From Candidatus Bathyarchaeota archaeon (GTDB taxonomy: Archaea; Thermoproteota; Bathyarchaeia; Bathyarchaeales; UBA233): a stretch of 21,175 nucleotides of DNA. Each line of letters opens with the position of its first letter. Positions within the stretch are counted from its first letter, which is position 1. Position numbers and translations under genes: made by a program. Below, one piece after another: positions 1-6,628 of this stretch. The stretch spans positions 1 to 21,175 of the forward strand of contig SOJA01000117.1 of NCBI GenBank assembly GCA_004376975.1. The letters are read 5' to 3'. Below the pieces are notes generated by a model, which was not told where the DNA came from, did not search any database, and saw only the letters and a list, made by a program, of their open reading frames with translations.

Positions 1-51
1 CTTTTCTTTGATTTCGCTCAATTCATTCACCTTCAAACTGGCATGACTCAC
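1..51 (-). CDS. Possible N-terminal fragment of a gene running off the left edge
   Basis: A minus-strand frame opens with GTG at 51 and stays open for 17 codons to the window edge (beginning VSHASLKVNELSE). It follows the antiporter gene on the same strand by about 10 bases, so it could be the next gene of that transcript. A TTG at 36-34 in the same frame is another possible start. The fragment is too short to assign a family, and the open frame could be chance. Confidence 0.25.
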   Translation of the reverse strand, partial: MSHASLKVNELSEIKEK

Positions 52-61
52 TCCAAGCGAT

Positions 62-1039
62 TCATATCACGGCCAGCAGTGTATAGGAAAGTAGGTACAC
101 AAGGATGAATAACGCGCCAGCCTTCTTATCAACTTTCTCCCTAAGTGCAAGCGTTAGTACAACCACGATAGAACCAAATATAGCATATAAACCTGTAATC
201 ATAGCGGTTTGACCCGATACTGCTTGTGGAAAAAAAAGCAGCCCGATTCCAACGGAAACAGAAGCATCAACAATACAGCTTCCTATGGCATCCCCTACAG
301 CAAGCTCGTATTGTTTCTTGCGCAGAGCCATAAACTCAACGGCTAATTCCGGGAGAGATGTCCCGATTGCGACCACGAAGAAGCTAATGATATACTCAGA
401 AACATGAAAAACTGCCGACAGTTTGATCACAGATTGGATCACAACGTAGGCCCCGACCGCAACCCCTATGAATCCTAGAATGGCAATTACAAAATCACGA
501 AGACGTTTCTCGTCGGCATGTGCTTCCACATGCTTTTTTTCTTTAGGGTTCCTTGTCGTAGCGCTTCTAATTAACAGCATAAATACTGGCCAACTGGCCA
601 CTAAAAGAAGTGCGTTGACCCTTGTGAAATATCCCTTCTCAGCTATTGACACGGCAAGTATGAGTGCTAAGATCTCGCAGGCCCCGATGACCAATATCTC
701 TTTCCTCTTCACTTTGAACTTTCCAGCTAGGAAGGGAAGAAGCCCGATCACTAAAGTCATTTGGGTCAAGACAGATCCGAGGGAGTCACCTACGTTTATG
801 TCTGCGTGGCCAACCGCGCATGAGATGATTGAGTTAACGATTTCTGGCAAATCCGTGCCTATGGACACTAGCACAAGCCCAATCATCAACGGTGAAATCC
901 TCAATGCTGAAGCGATTTTTACCGAGTGCTCAACTGCCTTGTCGCTAGAATAAACCATAACCACGATTCCTACGACGAGAGCTACGAATGCAATTGCTGT
1001 CTCAAATATCAACAAGAACCCCCAAGGTGTAACTGGCAT
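62..1039 (-). CDS. CaCA-family sodium/calcium (cation) antiporter
   Basis: Integral membrane cation exchanger of the Ca2+:cation antiporter family (YrbG/NCX_Mj type), expected to move Ca2+ or a similar cation against Na+ or H+. The 325-residue protein has the two inverted alpha repeats. Repeat 1 is near residues 60-90 (GTDLPE then GDSLGS) and repeat 2 near 224-256 (GTSLPE then GDAIGS). The conserved metal-binding glutamates are E66 and E231. A charged cytoplasmic loop at about 160-183 separates the halves. Both second motifs read GDxxGS, where NCX_Mj-type proteins usually have Asn. The ATG at 1039 has no clear Shine-Dalgarno, but a TATA-like ATATAAAG on this strand at 1084-1077 would place the transcript start about 15 bases upstream. 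The gene is divergent from a winged-helix regulator that may control it. Family call is firm; the ion is not determined. Confidence 0.9.
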   Translation of the reverse strand: MPVTPWGFLLIFETAIAFVALVVGIVVMVYSSDKAVEHSVKIASALRISPLMIGLVLVSIGTDLPEIVNSIISCAVGHADINVGDSLGSVLTQMTLVIGLLPFLAGKFKVKRKEILVIGACEILALILAVSIAEKGYFTRVNALLLVASWPVFMLLIRSATTRNPKEKKHVEAHADEKRLRDFVIAILGFIGVAVGAYVVIQSVIKLSAVFHVSEYIISFFVVAIGTSLPELAVEFMALRKKQYELAVGDAIGSCIVDASVSVGIGLLFFPQAVSGQTAMITGLYAIFGSIVVVLTLALREKVDKKAGALFILVYLLSYTLLAVI

Positions 1040-1194
1040 ATCTGTTCATGGTTTAACCACTATCGCTTGGTTCATACTTTATATCGATGTAGCGAGTTTT
1101 ACTGATACATACATTTATACAATATAAAGATTCATACTGTTTAAAAATATTTATGCAATAGTGTTTTAATACTTGAAAAGGAAGCGCGTGGAAG
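1040..1194. promoter_or_regulatory. Divergent promoter region between antiporter and regulator
   Basis: AT-rich 155-base spacer. CTTTATAT at 1077-1084 and ATATAAAG at 1122-1129 form an inverted pair, and TTCATACT is directly repeated at 1071-1078 and 1131-1138, exactly 60 bases apart. The minus-strand ATATAAAG is well placed as a TATA box for the antiporter. TTTAAAAATATTTA around 1140-1153 is a good TATA candidate for the regulator. AAGGAAG at 1178-1184 may serve as its ribosome site. The repeats are candidate operator elements for the regulator (inference). Confidence 0.5.
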
Positions 1195-1797
1195 TTGAAA
1201 GCAACGAAGCCAAAAAACGCTGTGTGTATTGTCAAGAATCAGGAAACTATTCGACTATTGGCAGATTTTACCAGAGCAGAACTCATACGCCTATTAAGCA
1301 AACACCCCATGACGGAGAAACAGCTCTCAGATGAGTTAGGCATAACAAAGGCAGCCGTTGGTTACCACTTACATCTCTTGTTAAACGTGGGGCTCATTGA
1401 AATAACCAAGTTAGAAGCAGAGAAGCACGGCATCATCCAGAAATACTACGCTCCTACGGCTTCCCTGTTCATCGTTGATATTGACAACATACCGAAAGAC
1501 GTCAAAAGGTTTTTCATACACACGCAGATAGAACATTTAAGGGGTATGTTCATCGTCTTTAGGCTCCACCGACACATATCCGAGGTTTCCTCAGAGAAAC
1601 TCGAAAAACTGGCGACTGTGCTGCTAACACAACTGAAAGAAATCGCACAAAAACACCTAAATGATGACTCTCCGAAAGACCCTGAGTCTCTTAGAGTAAA
1701 AATATATAGTGAAGCAGTGGCCAAGCTTACCGAACAAAAAGAGTGGCGTAATCTGTTTAGGAACAAAAACAACCACAAGGAACAACATGGCGCTTAA
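1195..1797 (+). CDS. Winged-helix (ArsR-like) transcriptional regulator
   Basis: Cytoplasmic DNA-binding protein of 200 residues. Residues about 17-75 form an ArsR/HTH_20-type winged helix: the segment LADFTRAELIRLLSKHPMTE leads into LSDELGITKAAVGYHLHLL (helix-turn-helix), followed by a wing around 70-88 ending KYYAPT. The C-terminal 100 residues are helical and charged, probably a dimerisation or sensing domain that I do not recognise. The start is TTG at 1195, chosen because AAGGAAG lies 10 bases upstream and no better in-frame start exists. It is divergent from the CaCA antiporter, which suggests local control of that gene or autoregulation. No metal-binding ArsR cysteine motif is visible, so the signal is unknown. 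Confidence 0.8.
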   Translation: MKATKPKNAVCIVKNQETIRLLADFTRAELIRLLSKHPMTEKQLSDELGITKAAVGYHLHLLLNVGLIEITKLEAEKHGIIQKYYAPTASLFIVDIDNIPKDVKRFFIHTQIEHLRGMFIVFRLHRHISEVSSEKLEKLATVLLTQLKEIAQKHLNDDSPKDPESLRVKIYSEAVAKLTEQKEWRNLFRNKNNHKEQHGA

Positions 1798-1831
1798 GTG
1801 ATTAGAGTGGGTGACCACTTCTGAAAGTCTT

Positions 1832-2176
1832 TTAGGAATCCCTTTTATATTCGTAAAGCATTTTCGAACGGTCAAACACTGCTAACTCGTATTCTTCACT
1901 CATTCTAATGGCGTTTTTTGGACAAATTTCTGCGCATTGTCCGCAAAACATGCAACGGTTAACATAATGCTTAATTTCCGCTTCCAATCCTTTTCCAATC
2001 ATCTCTATGGCACCTGAAGGACACACGTTAGAGCAGAGTCCGCAGCCGATACATTTTTCCATGTCCCAAATTGGACGGCCTCTGAAGTCTTTAGGTAGGG
2101 TTAACTCTTCGTAGGGATACTTCAACGTGGCTGGCCTTTGAAACAACTGTTTTAACGCTTCTTTCACCAAAGCCAA
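1832..2176 (-). CDS. nuoI: NuoI/FpoI/MbhN-like 2x[4Fe-4S] ferredoxin subunit
   Basis: Electron-transfer subunit carrying two [4Fe-4S] clusters between the electron donor and the small (B-type) subunit, on the cytoplasmic side of the complex. From the TTG at 2176 the two CxxCxxCxxxCP motifs are at C42/45/48/52 and C75/78/81/85. The 114-residue length is typical of short archaeal and hydrogenase-linked versions. Start choice is not settled: the frame opens at TTG 2197, but GAAGGTGA at 2188-2181 is a good ribosome site overlapping the stop codon of the H gene. That favours TTG 2176 (spacing 4) or TTG 2170/GTG 2167. It is the last gene of the A-B-C-D-H-I unit. No NuoE/F/G or FpoF partner is present here, so ferredoxin is the likely donor (inference). 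Confidence 0.88.
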   Translation of the reverse strand: MALVKEALKQLFQRPATLKYPYEELTLPKDFRGRPIWDMEKCIGCGLCSNVCPSGAIEMIGKGLEAEIKHYVNRCMFCGQCAEICPKNAIRMSEEYELAVFDRSKMLYEYKRDS

Positions 2177-2180
2177 ATTT

Positions 2181-3140
2181 TCACCTTCCAAGACCAAACT
2201 GAATTAGAATCACTTGCAAGGTTGCAAGCGGAAGCAAATATTTCCACATTCCAGAAAGCATCTGATCTATTCGAAGCCTAGCGAATACTGCCCTTAGAAA
2301 GGAGAGTAGCATTACAGCGAAAGTAGTTTTCACCAAGAAAATAACAATTGGCGGAATCAGCCAGAATTGTTGGGAGCCGCCTAAGTAAAGCGATGTGATT
2401 AAAGCGGATGCTAGAACAAGCTCCAAGTTTTTTCCAAGTCGAAGCAGCGCCAATTTTCTTCCACTGAACTCTGTTCGCCATCCAGCCACAATTTCGGTTT
2501 CAGCTTCTGGGATATCGAAGGGAACGAACTGTAACTCAGCGAGAAGGCATATAGTGAACACAGCAAACCCGAGGGGCTGCAACAAAATCAGCCAAAAGTG
2601 AAGTGACTGCCATTCAACTATTGTGCTTATTGACAAGCTCCCTGCTGCTATTGCCGGACCAATTATAACTAAACCCATTGGAATTTCATAACCTAACATT
2701 TGAAGCAGGGCTCGTACGCTTCCGATTGTGCTGAATCGATTCATTGAACTCCAGCCAGCGAGAAAAACGCTTATGATTATTAGCGTAAACGTGAAAATGA
2801 CGAAAATAAGGTCTCCTTCAAAGGCTATAAGGCTTGTTTGACTCAAGATCGGAACAATGAAAAGCGATGTTAATGGCAAAGCAAAGTAGAAAACCGGGGT
2901 TAAAACAAACATAAGCTTGTCAGAAGCATGTGGTGTAAGGTCCTCTTTTGAAAGCAGTTTTAAAAAGTCTGCGACGGGTTGCAAAATGCCGTGAGGGCCT
3001 GTGTGCAATGGTCCATATCTGTTTTGCAGTCTTGCAAAGAATTTTCTGTCAACCCACTCGTAGAAAAAGGCTAAGACGAAAAGAAATATGACTCCTGGAA
3101 AAACTAGGATTCTTATCAATGAAACTATATCTGTGGTCAC
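2181..3140 (-). CDS. nuoH: NuoH/FpoH/MbhM-like membrane anchor subunit
   Basis: Membrane subunit (about 8 helices, 319 residues) joining the catalytic arm to the ion-pumping arm. It shows the family's hallmark near the N-terminus (ARLQNRYGPLHTG, then LQPVADFLKLL) and the central loop ELQFVPFDIPEAETEIVAGW followed by TEFSG. These line the equivalent of the quinone-cavity entrance in complex I. The frame extends upstream to TTG 3185, which would overlap the D gene by 49 bases. I chose GTG at 3140 because it forms a GTGA start/stop overlap with the D stop at 3139-3137. A strong GAGGAGG lies 14 bases upstream at 3161-3155, longer than usual spacing. Its stop overlaps the ribosome site of the I gene. 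All key acidic loop residues seem present, so it is probably functional. Confidence 0.9.
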   Translation of the reverse strand: MTTDIVSLIRILVFPGVIFLFVLAFFYEWVDRKFFARLQNRYGPLHTGPHGILQPVADFLKLLSKEDLTPHASDKLMFVLTPVFYFALPLTSLFIVPILSQTSLIAFEGDLIFVIFTFTLIIISVFLAGWSSMNRFSTIGSVRALLQMLGYEIPMGLVIIGPAIAAGSLSISTIVEWQSLHFWLILLQPLGFAVFTICLLAELQFVPFDIPEAETEIVAGWRTEFSGRKLALLRLGKNLELVLASALITSLYLGGSQQFWLIPPIVIFLVKTTFAVMLLSFLRAVFARLRIDQMLSGMWKYLLPLATLQVILIQFGLGR

Positions 3141-4306
3141 TTTTTCGCATAATTCCTCCTCAACTGCTGCATTGTCCAAAACCATTTTTTGCTCTTTTTA
3201 CTGTCGACGAAAGCCATACGGTCCATGCAAGAGAAGCACGGGTCGATTCCAGCTAACACTATAGGTATGTCAGCTACATATCCGCCTAGAAGCATCTTGC
3301 ATAATGCGGGAATGTTTCCAAGCGTTGGGCTTCTTACTTTGTAGCGTTCCGGCTTTGTGGTTCCGTTTGACTTAGCATAATGGATTAATTCTCCTCTAGG
3401 TGCTTCAACTCTTGAAACAGCTTCTCCTTGAGGAACCTTCATTGGAACTCCAACTCTAATAATTCCCTCAGGCATGTGGTCTAGAGCATAAGGGATTATT
3501 TTTATGCTTTCTAACATTTCTTCGCATCGGACCAGTGTTCTGCTTAAAACATCGCAGCCGTCATGCGTAATCACGTTGAATGGGATTTCGTCGTAAGCTG
3601 CGTAGGGGTCGTCAGCTCTCACATCGTTTTTTATACCGCTTGCTCGTAGGGTCGGGCCGACAGCACACAATTTCACAGCGTCTTTCGGCTTTAAAACGCC
3701 AACATCAGCAGTTCTTTTCAAAATAGTTTGCTCAGTTTGCACAACATCCATATAATATTTAAGTCTCTTTTCCAAGAAGTCTAAGCCTTTTTTGATTTTC
3801 GGCACCATAGTCGCTGATATGTCTCTCCGTACTCCGCCTATGGTGTTCATGGCATAATGTATGCGGTTGCCGGAAATCATCTCAAACATGTCCAAGACCG
3901 TTTCGCGGTCTCGCCAAACATACATGAAAAACGTGTCAAAGCCTATCTCATGCGCAGCTATGCCAACCCAAAGCGCGTGGCTGTGGATTCTTTCAAGCTC
4001 GGCGAGTATTACACGGATGTATCTGGCTCTTGGTGGAGCCTCTACATCTAATAGTTCTTCGATTGCCTGCGTGTAACATGTAGTATGTGCATCCGAGCAG
4101 ATTCCGCAGATTCGTTCAGCCAAGTAGATGTTTTGTATGTAAGTTCTAAATTCGAAGGCTTTTTCTATTCCACGATGTACGTAGCCTATACGCGGCTTAA
4201 CATTCACAACCGTTTCTCCGTCAACTTCGAAAAGAAAATTTTCAGGCTCTTTCAAAGCCGGATGCTGTGGACCGAAAGGAACCTTAACAGTTGAACCATA
4301 ACTCAA
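3137..4306 (-). CDS. NuoD-like catalytic subunit with intact [NiFe] ligands (group 4 [NiFe] hydrogenase large subunit)
   Basis: Large catalytic subunit, 389 residues, in the syntenic position of NuoD/FpoD. It retains both metal-ligand pairs of [NiFe] hydrogenases: RICGICSDAH gives C67 and C70 with H74, and AGIDPCFSCMDR gives C357 and C360. In true complex I and Fpo D subunits these cysteines are replaced, because the site handles quinone or methanophenazine instead of H2. Other family features are GYVHRGIEK (about 41-49), an R-I-H-S-H segment near 110-115 and VEAPRGELIHY. The expected reaction is reversible H+ reduction to H2. A 29-residue tail follows C360, so endopeptidase processing is possible. 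The start is TTG 4306 with GGAAG about 8 bases upstream. An ATG at 4299 is out of frame. Automated annotation would probably call it NADH-quinone oxidoreductase subunit D. Confidence 0.9.
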   Translation of the reverse strand: MSYGSTVKVPFGPQHPALKEPENFLFEVDGETVVNVKPRIGYVHRGIEKAFEFRTYIQNIYLAERICGICSDAHTTCYTQAIEELLDVEAPPRARYIRVILAELERIHSHALWVGIAAHEIGFDTFFMYVWRDRETVLDMFEMISGNRIHYAMNTIGGVRRDISATMVPKIKKGLDFLEKRLKYYMDVVQTEQTILKRTADVGVLKPKDAVKLCAVGPTLRASGIKNDVRADDPYAAYDEIPFNVITHDGCDVLSRTLVRCEEMLESIKIIPYALDHMPEGIIRVGVPMKVPQGEAVSRVEAPRGELIHYAKSNGTTKPERYKVRSPTLGNIPALCKMLLGGYVADIPIVLAGIDPCFSCMDRMAFVDSKKSKKWFWTMQQLRRNYAKK

Positions 4307-4321
4307 TCTAGTTTCTTCCTT

Positions 4322-4795
4322 CTATTTTTTGGAAGTCATCTGTCTAAGTTGCTCAAGATTATGTTCTTTCCTTAACGGATAAACGTTCTGAGGCCATCCT
4401 TCTGGAAGCAGCAAGGGCGATAAGTCTGGGTGTCCTTCAAAGTTTACTCCTAAGAGGTCATGGACTTCGCGTTCATAAAGAATCGCGCCTGGGATTAAAT
4501 CTGTAACGGTTGGGACGTTTGGATTATTCTTTGGCACAGTAAGCCTTATTGAAAGCACAATTGAGCCTTCATAAGTCAGATGATATATTACTTCTATTTC
4601 TCCACCTAAATCCACGCCTGTTATCGTGGATAAATGTTTGAACTTTAAATCTGTCACCGAATATTCCACAGCGTCTTTTAACGCATCCTTTTTTATGTAA
4701 ACGAAAATTCTCCGCTCTCTAGGAACAGTTGCTCTAACAAGATTCTTCTTGAGAAAATTCCTCAGTTTTTCTACTATTTCATTTTCCTTTTCCAT
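4322..4795 (-). CDS. nuoC: NuoC/FpoC/MbhK-like subunit
   Basis: Soluble 157-residue subunit of the 30-kDa complex I family that braces the D-type subunit; no cofactor is expected. The diagnostic C-terminal block is present: YEREVHDLLGVNFEGHPDL followed by LPEGWPQNVYPLRKE (about residues 107-143). The N-terminal half, roughly residues 1-100, has the alpha/beta fold pattern seen in this family. The ATG at 4795 overlaps the end of the B gene by 17 bases, and GAGGGAGCGAAGGA lies just upstream as ribosome site. It lies 15 bases before the D start, so the unit is tightly packed. C and D are separate genes here, unlike the fused nuoCD of some bacteria. Confidence 0.9.
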   Translation of the reverse strand: MEKENEIVEKLRNFLKKNLVRATVPRERRIFVYIKKDALKDAVEYSVTDLKFKHLSTITGVDLGGEIEVIYHLTYEGSIVLSIRLTVPKNNPNVPTVTDLIPGAILYEREVHDLLGVNFEGHPDLSPLLLPEGWPQNVYPLRKEHNLEQLRQMTSKK

Positions 4796-5222
4796 GTCCT
4801 TCGCTCCCTCTTATTTTTTGAATAAGCTTTGCGACTCCATTGATGATGGCTTCAGGCTTCGGTGGGCATCCTGGAACATAAACGTCTACTGGAAGCACAA
4901 TGTCTATTCCTCCGTGGACGTTGTAGCATTCTTGGAATGGTGCACCGCTGATTGCACATGTGCCTATGGCTATGACATATTTCGGTTCTGGCATTTGCTC
5001 ATAAATCCGTACAAGTCTATCTTTAACTTGAAAGGTCACTGGACCTGTAACAGCAAGCACATCAGCATGTCTCGGGCTTCCCTTTAATAATATTCCGAAA
5101 CGTTCCAAATCAAACCTTGGCGTAACCGCTGCTACAAGTTCTATGTCGCATCCGTTACAGCCACCTGTATTAAAATGGATGATCCAAGGCGATTTTGTAC
5201 GGGCCCATTTGAATAAATTCAT
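4779..5222 (-). CDS. NuoB-like small subunit of hydrogenase type, [4Fe-4S]
   Basis: Small subunit, 147 residues, holding the proximal (N2-equivalent) [4Fe-4S] cluster that passes electrons to or from the [NiFe] site. Four ligands are visible: C22 and C25 in GGCNGCDIEL, C89 in AIGTCAISG and C119 in VPGCPPKPE. Complex I NuoB normally has two adjacent cysteines in the first motif. The CxxC form with CNGCDIE is that of Ech and Mbh hydrogenase small subunits, agreeing with the D-type subunit. The ATG at 5222 follows the A stop by one base, so the genes are translationally close. The C-terminal tail is short, basic and glycine-rich. A soluble peripheral-arm protein in the A-B-C-D-H-I unit. Confidence 0.9.
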   Translation of the reverse strand: MNLFKWARTKSPWIIHFNTGGCNGCDIELVAAVTPRFDLERFGILLKGSPRHADVLAVTGPVTFQVKDRLVRIYEQMPEPKYVIAIGTCAISGAPFQECYNVHGGIDIVLPVDVYVPGCPPKPEAIINGVAKLIQKIRGSEGHGKGK

Positions 5223-5223
5223 T

Positions 5224-5559
5224 TCATCCTCGCCGCCGCAATGGTGCCAAAATTACAACAGCCATCAATACGATGAGGGCGTAAACTGCTGGGAAATAAC
5301 CCGGCGTACTTAGTGATGTAGCAAGAGTGAATGCAAGGATGTCAAAGATAAGGAAATAAACGGCGTAAATGAGGAATTCTTCAACATTTACTTGGAACTC
5401 GCGTGGAGGGAGGTCTTCACCACAAGCATATGGAGCAACCTTGCCCACGGTTTTTTCACCTTTCGCCGCAACTATCCACCCCACCAAATAAATAATCAAA
5501 CCAACAATAATAGATAAAATGAAAATGGAAGGCAAGGAAACTAGAAGGTCGGCATACAT
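5224..5559 (-). CDS. nuoA: NuoA/FpoA-like membrane subunit
   Basis: Small three-helix membrane subunit, 111 residues, that packs against the H-type subunit at the interface of the two arms. Helix 1 is about residues 7-31, helix 2 about 62-83 and helix 3 about 88-107. The long loop after helix 1 has APYACGEDLPPREFQ, matching the usual PYECG-type loop, and FLIFDILAF matches FLIFDxE. Two usually acidic positions differ: YECG is YACG, and the Glu after FLIFD is missing. It is the first gene of the minus-strand unit, with an ATG at 5559 and a GAGGATCGTGA ribosome-site candidate just upstream. A NuoA homologue is not normally part of MBH or Ech hydrogenases, so its presence with a [NiFe]-type catalytic core is notable. 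Confidence 0.88.
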   Translation of the reverse strand: MYADLLVSLPSIFILSIIVGLIIYLVGWIVAAKGEKTVGKVAPYACGEDLPPREFQVNVEEFLIYAVYFLIFDILAFTLATSLSTPGYFPAVYALIVLMAVVILAPLRRRG

Positions 5560-5687
5560 TTCTTCACGATCCTCTTACATCATCTTAAAGTCCTGTTTTA
5601 TTTAACCTTTCTATGTTCGTTTTTCCACTGTCTCTTGTTGGAAAGTCTTTTAAACGAGATAACCCCAGCTTTCAGATACGATATTAA
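5560..5687. promoter_or_regulatory. Divergent promoter for the A-I and J1-N units
   Basis: The 128-base spacer separates the two outward units of the hydrogenase/complex I cluster. On the minus strand TTAAATA (5604-5598), preceded by a purine-rich AAAGG, is placed to start transcription about 15 bases before the A gene. On the plus strand CTTTTAAAC (5647-5655) predicts a start near 5677-5680, giving a leader of only about 10 bases before GTG 5688. Shared control of both halves is inferred from the layout. Confidence 0.55.
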
Positions 5688-5951
5688 GTGGAGAGAGCTT
5701 TGATTATTGGTGACCTGCTGCAAATTGTGTTGATAGTTCTTACAGTCTTGCTAGCTTTGTTAACCATTGAACTAAAGGATTTATTTCACGCTGCAATCTG
5801 CCTCTGCGGAACATGTATCACTATAGGAGCCTTATTTTGGCTGCTCAACGCACCATACGTGTCTGTCTTTCAACTGTTAGTTTATGCAGGCGCCGTAATT
5901 GTTCTTTTTATAGTGGCTGTTATGTTGACAAAGAGGGAGGAGGAAACATAG
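5688..5951 (+). CDS. nuoJ: NuoJ N-terminal-type subunit (J1)
   Basis: Membrane subunit of 87 residues with three predicted helices. It corresponds to the N-terminal part of NuoJ, which is split into two genes here as in methanosarcinal Fpo. The key helix-3 segment QLLVYAGAVIVLFI (about residues 61-74) carries the Tyr and Gly region that forms the pi-bulge used in complex I coupling. The start is GTG 5688 with almost no leader after the predicted transcript start, so this message may be leaderless. It is followed after 2 bases by the J2 gene. A short acidic tail KREEET ends the protein. Confidence 0.85.
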   Translation: MERALIIGDLLQIVLIVLTVLLALLTIELKDLFHAAICLCGTCITIGALFWLLNAPYVSVFQLLVYAGAVIVLFIVAVMLTKREEET

Positions 5952-5953
5952 AA

Positions 5954-6235
5954 GTGAAAGTAGACCGAATCAGAGTGGTGGGGTTAGCAGCCGCCGTCTT
6001 AACAATCTTAGTTTTTTCAACGCTTATAATTAAATATGAATTTCCAGTTTTCAAGTACGCAGATACGGATCAGCCGCCAAAACTTGTGGAGAACGAAACA
6101 GGGATAATAGGGCAGGAAGTTAGCCGATTTCTATGGGATTACAGAGTGATCGACCTGATTGCACAGGCGTTCGTGTTGTTTGCAGCGGCTGCTTGTTGCG
6201 TGGCACTATTGAGAACTGAGGAGAGGAAAAGGTGA
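5954..6235 (+). CDS. Second J-type subunit (NuoJ C-terminal / MbhE-like, J2)
   Basis: Membrane protein of 93 residues with two predicted helices, about 7-27 and 68-90. I chose GTG 5954, two bases after the J1 stop, because GAGGGAGGAGGA lies about 10 bases upstream. The same frame runs back to 5813 but that stretch overlaps J1 and is not needed. The second half reads IGQEVSRFLWDYRVIDLIAQ before a helix ending ALLR. The W-D-x-R-x-x-D pattern recalls MbhE and the C-terminal part of MrpA more than a standard NuoJ C-terminus. It therefore looks like a hybrid between the Mrp/MBH and complex I forms (inference from remembered family patterns). It overlaps the K gene by 4 bases. Confidence 0.75.
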   Translation: MKVDRIRVVGLAAAVLTILVFSTLIIKYEFPVFKYADTDQPPKLVENETGIIGQEVSRFLWDYRVIDLIAQAFVLFAAAACCVALLRTEERKR

Positions 6236-6546
6236 TTCCGCTTAATTATTACATTGCATGCGCCGTTGCCTTATACATCGTAGGCATGTATTGCCTAGTT
6301 TCCAAAAGGAATATGATCAAGCTTGTCATGGGACTTGAAATCTTGGTGAACGCTGCCCACCTAAACTTCATTGCCTTTTCTGCTTACAGAAGCGTAGGCT
6401 TCATAGATCCGCTTGGCCACAGCATTGTAATTATGTCAATAGGTTTTGCAGGCTGTGTTACTGCTCTAGCTCTGACGATCGTTACTTATGCCTACAAGTA
6501 TTACAAAACTTTAGACGTGCGGAAGCTGAGGCGGCTGAAGTGGTGA
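6232..6546 (+). CDS. nuoK: NuoK/MrpC-like subunit
   Basis: Three-helix membrane subunit, 104 residues, part of the ion path between the H-type and antiporter-like subunits. E36 in MGLEILVNAAHLN is the conserved helix-2 glutamate. The second channel glutamate of NuoK (E72 in E. coli), in helix 3, is missing: the segment reads IVIMSIGFAGCVTALALTIV, close to the MrpC pattern. GTG 6232 overlaps the J2 stop as GTGA, suggesting translational coupling. A basic C-terminal tail (KLRRLKW) follows. The next gene starts 82 bases on, the only sizeable gap in this unit, with nothing recognised in it. Confidence 0.88.
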   Translation: MIPLNYYIACAVALYIVGMYCLVSKRNMIKLVMGLEILVNAAHLNFIAFSAYRSVGFIDPLGHSIVIMSIGFAGCVTALALTIVTYAYKYYKTLDVRKLRRLKW

Positions 6547-6628
6547 GTCAAACGTTTCCGCGTCCTCTACAGCCTTTTCACACTGCTTCTTTAGCCCGAG
6601 ACATGTCAACGTTGAAGAGGGACTGAAC

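Noticed and set aside
1053..1235. 60-codon minus-strand frame over the regulator start
   Set aside because: It covers the divergent promoter region and the regulator's start codon, with no ribosome site or family pattern.
3141..3185. Upstream TTG start of the H gene
   Set aside because: It would overlap the D gene by 49 bases and add a charged segment; GTG 3140 gives a GTGA overlap typical of coupled genes.
3137..4306. Reading the cluster as an ordinary F420H2 or NADH dehydrogenase
   Set aside because: Synteny fits, but the D-type subunit keeps both [NiFe] CxxC pairs and the B-type subunit has the hydrogenase CxxC; no FpoF, FpoO or NuoE/F/G is present.
5813..5953. Upstream extension of the J2 frame to 5813
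   Set aside because: It overlaps J1 in another frame, its translation is not membrane-like, and a strong ribosome site precedes GTG 5954.
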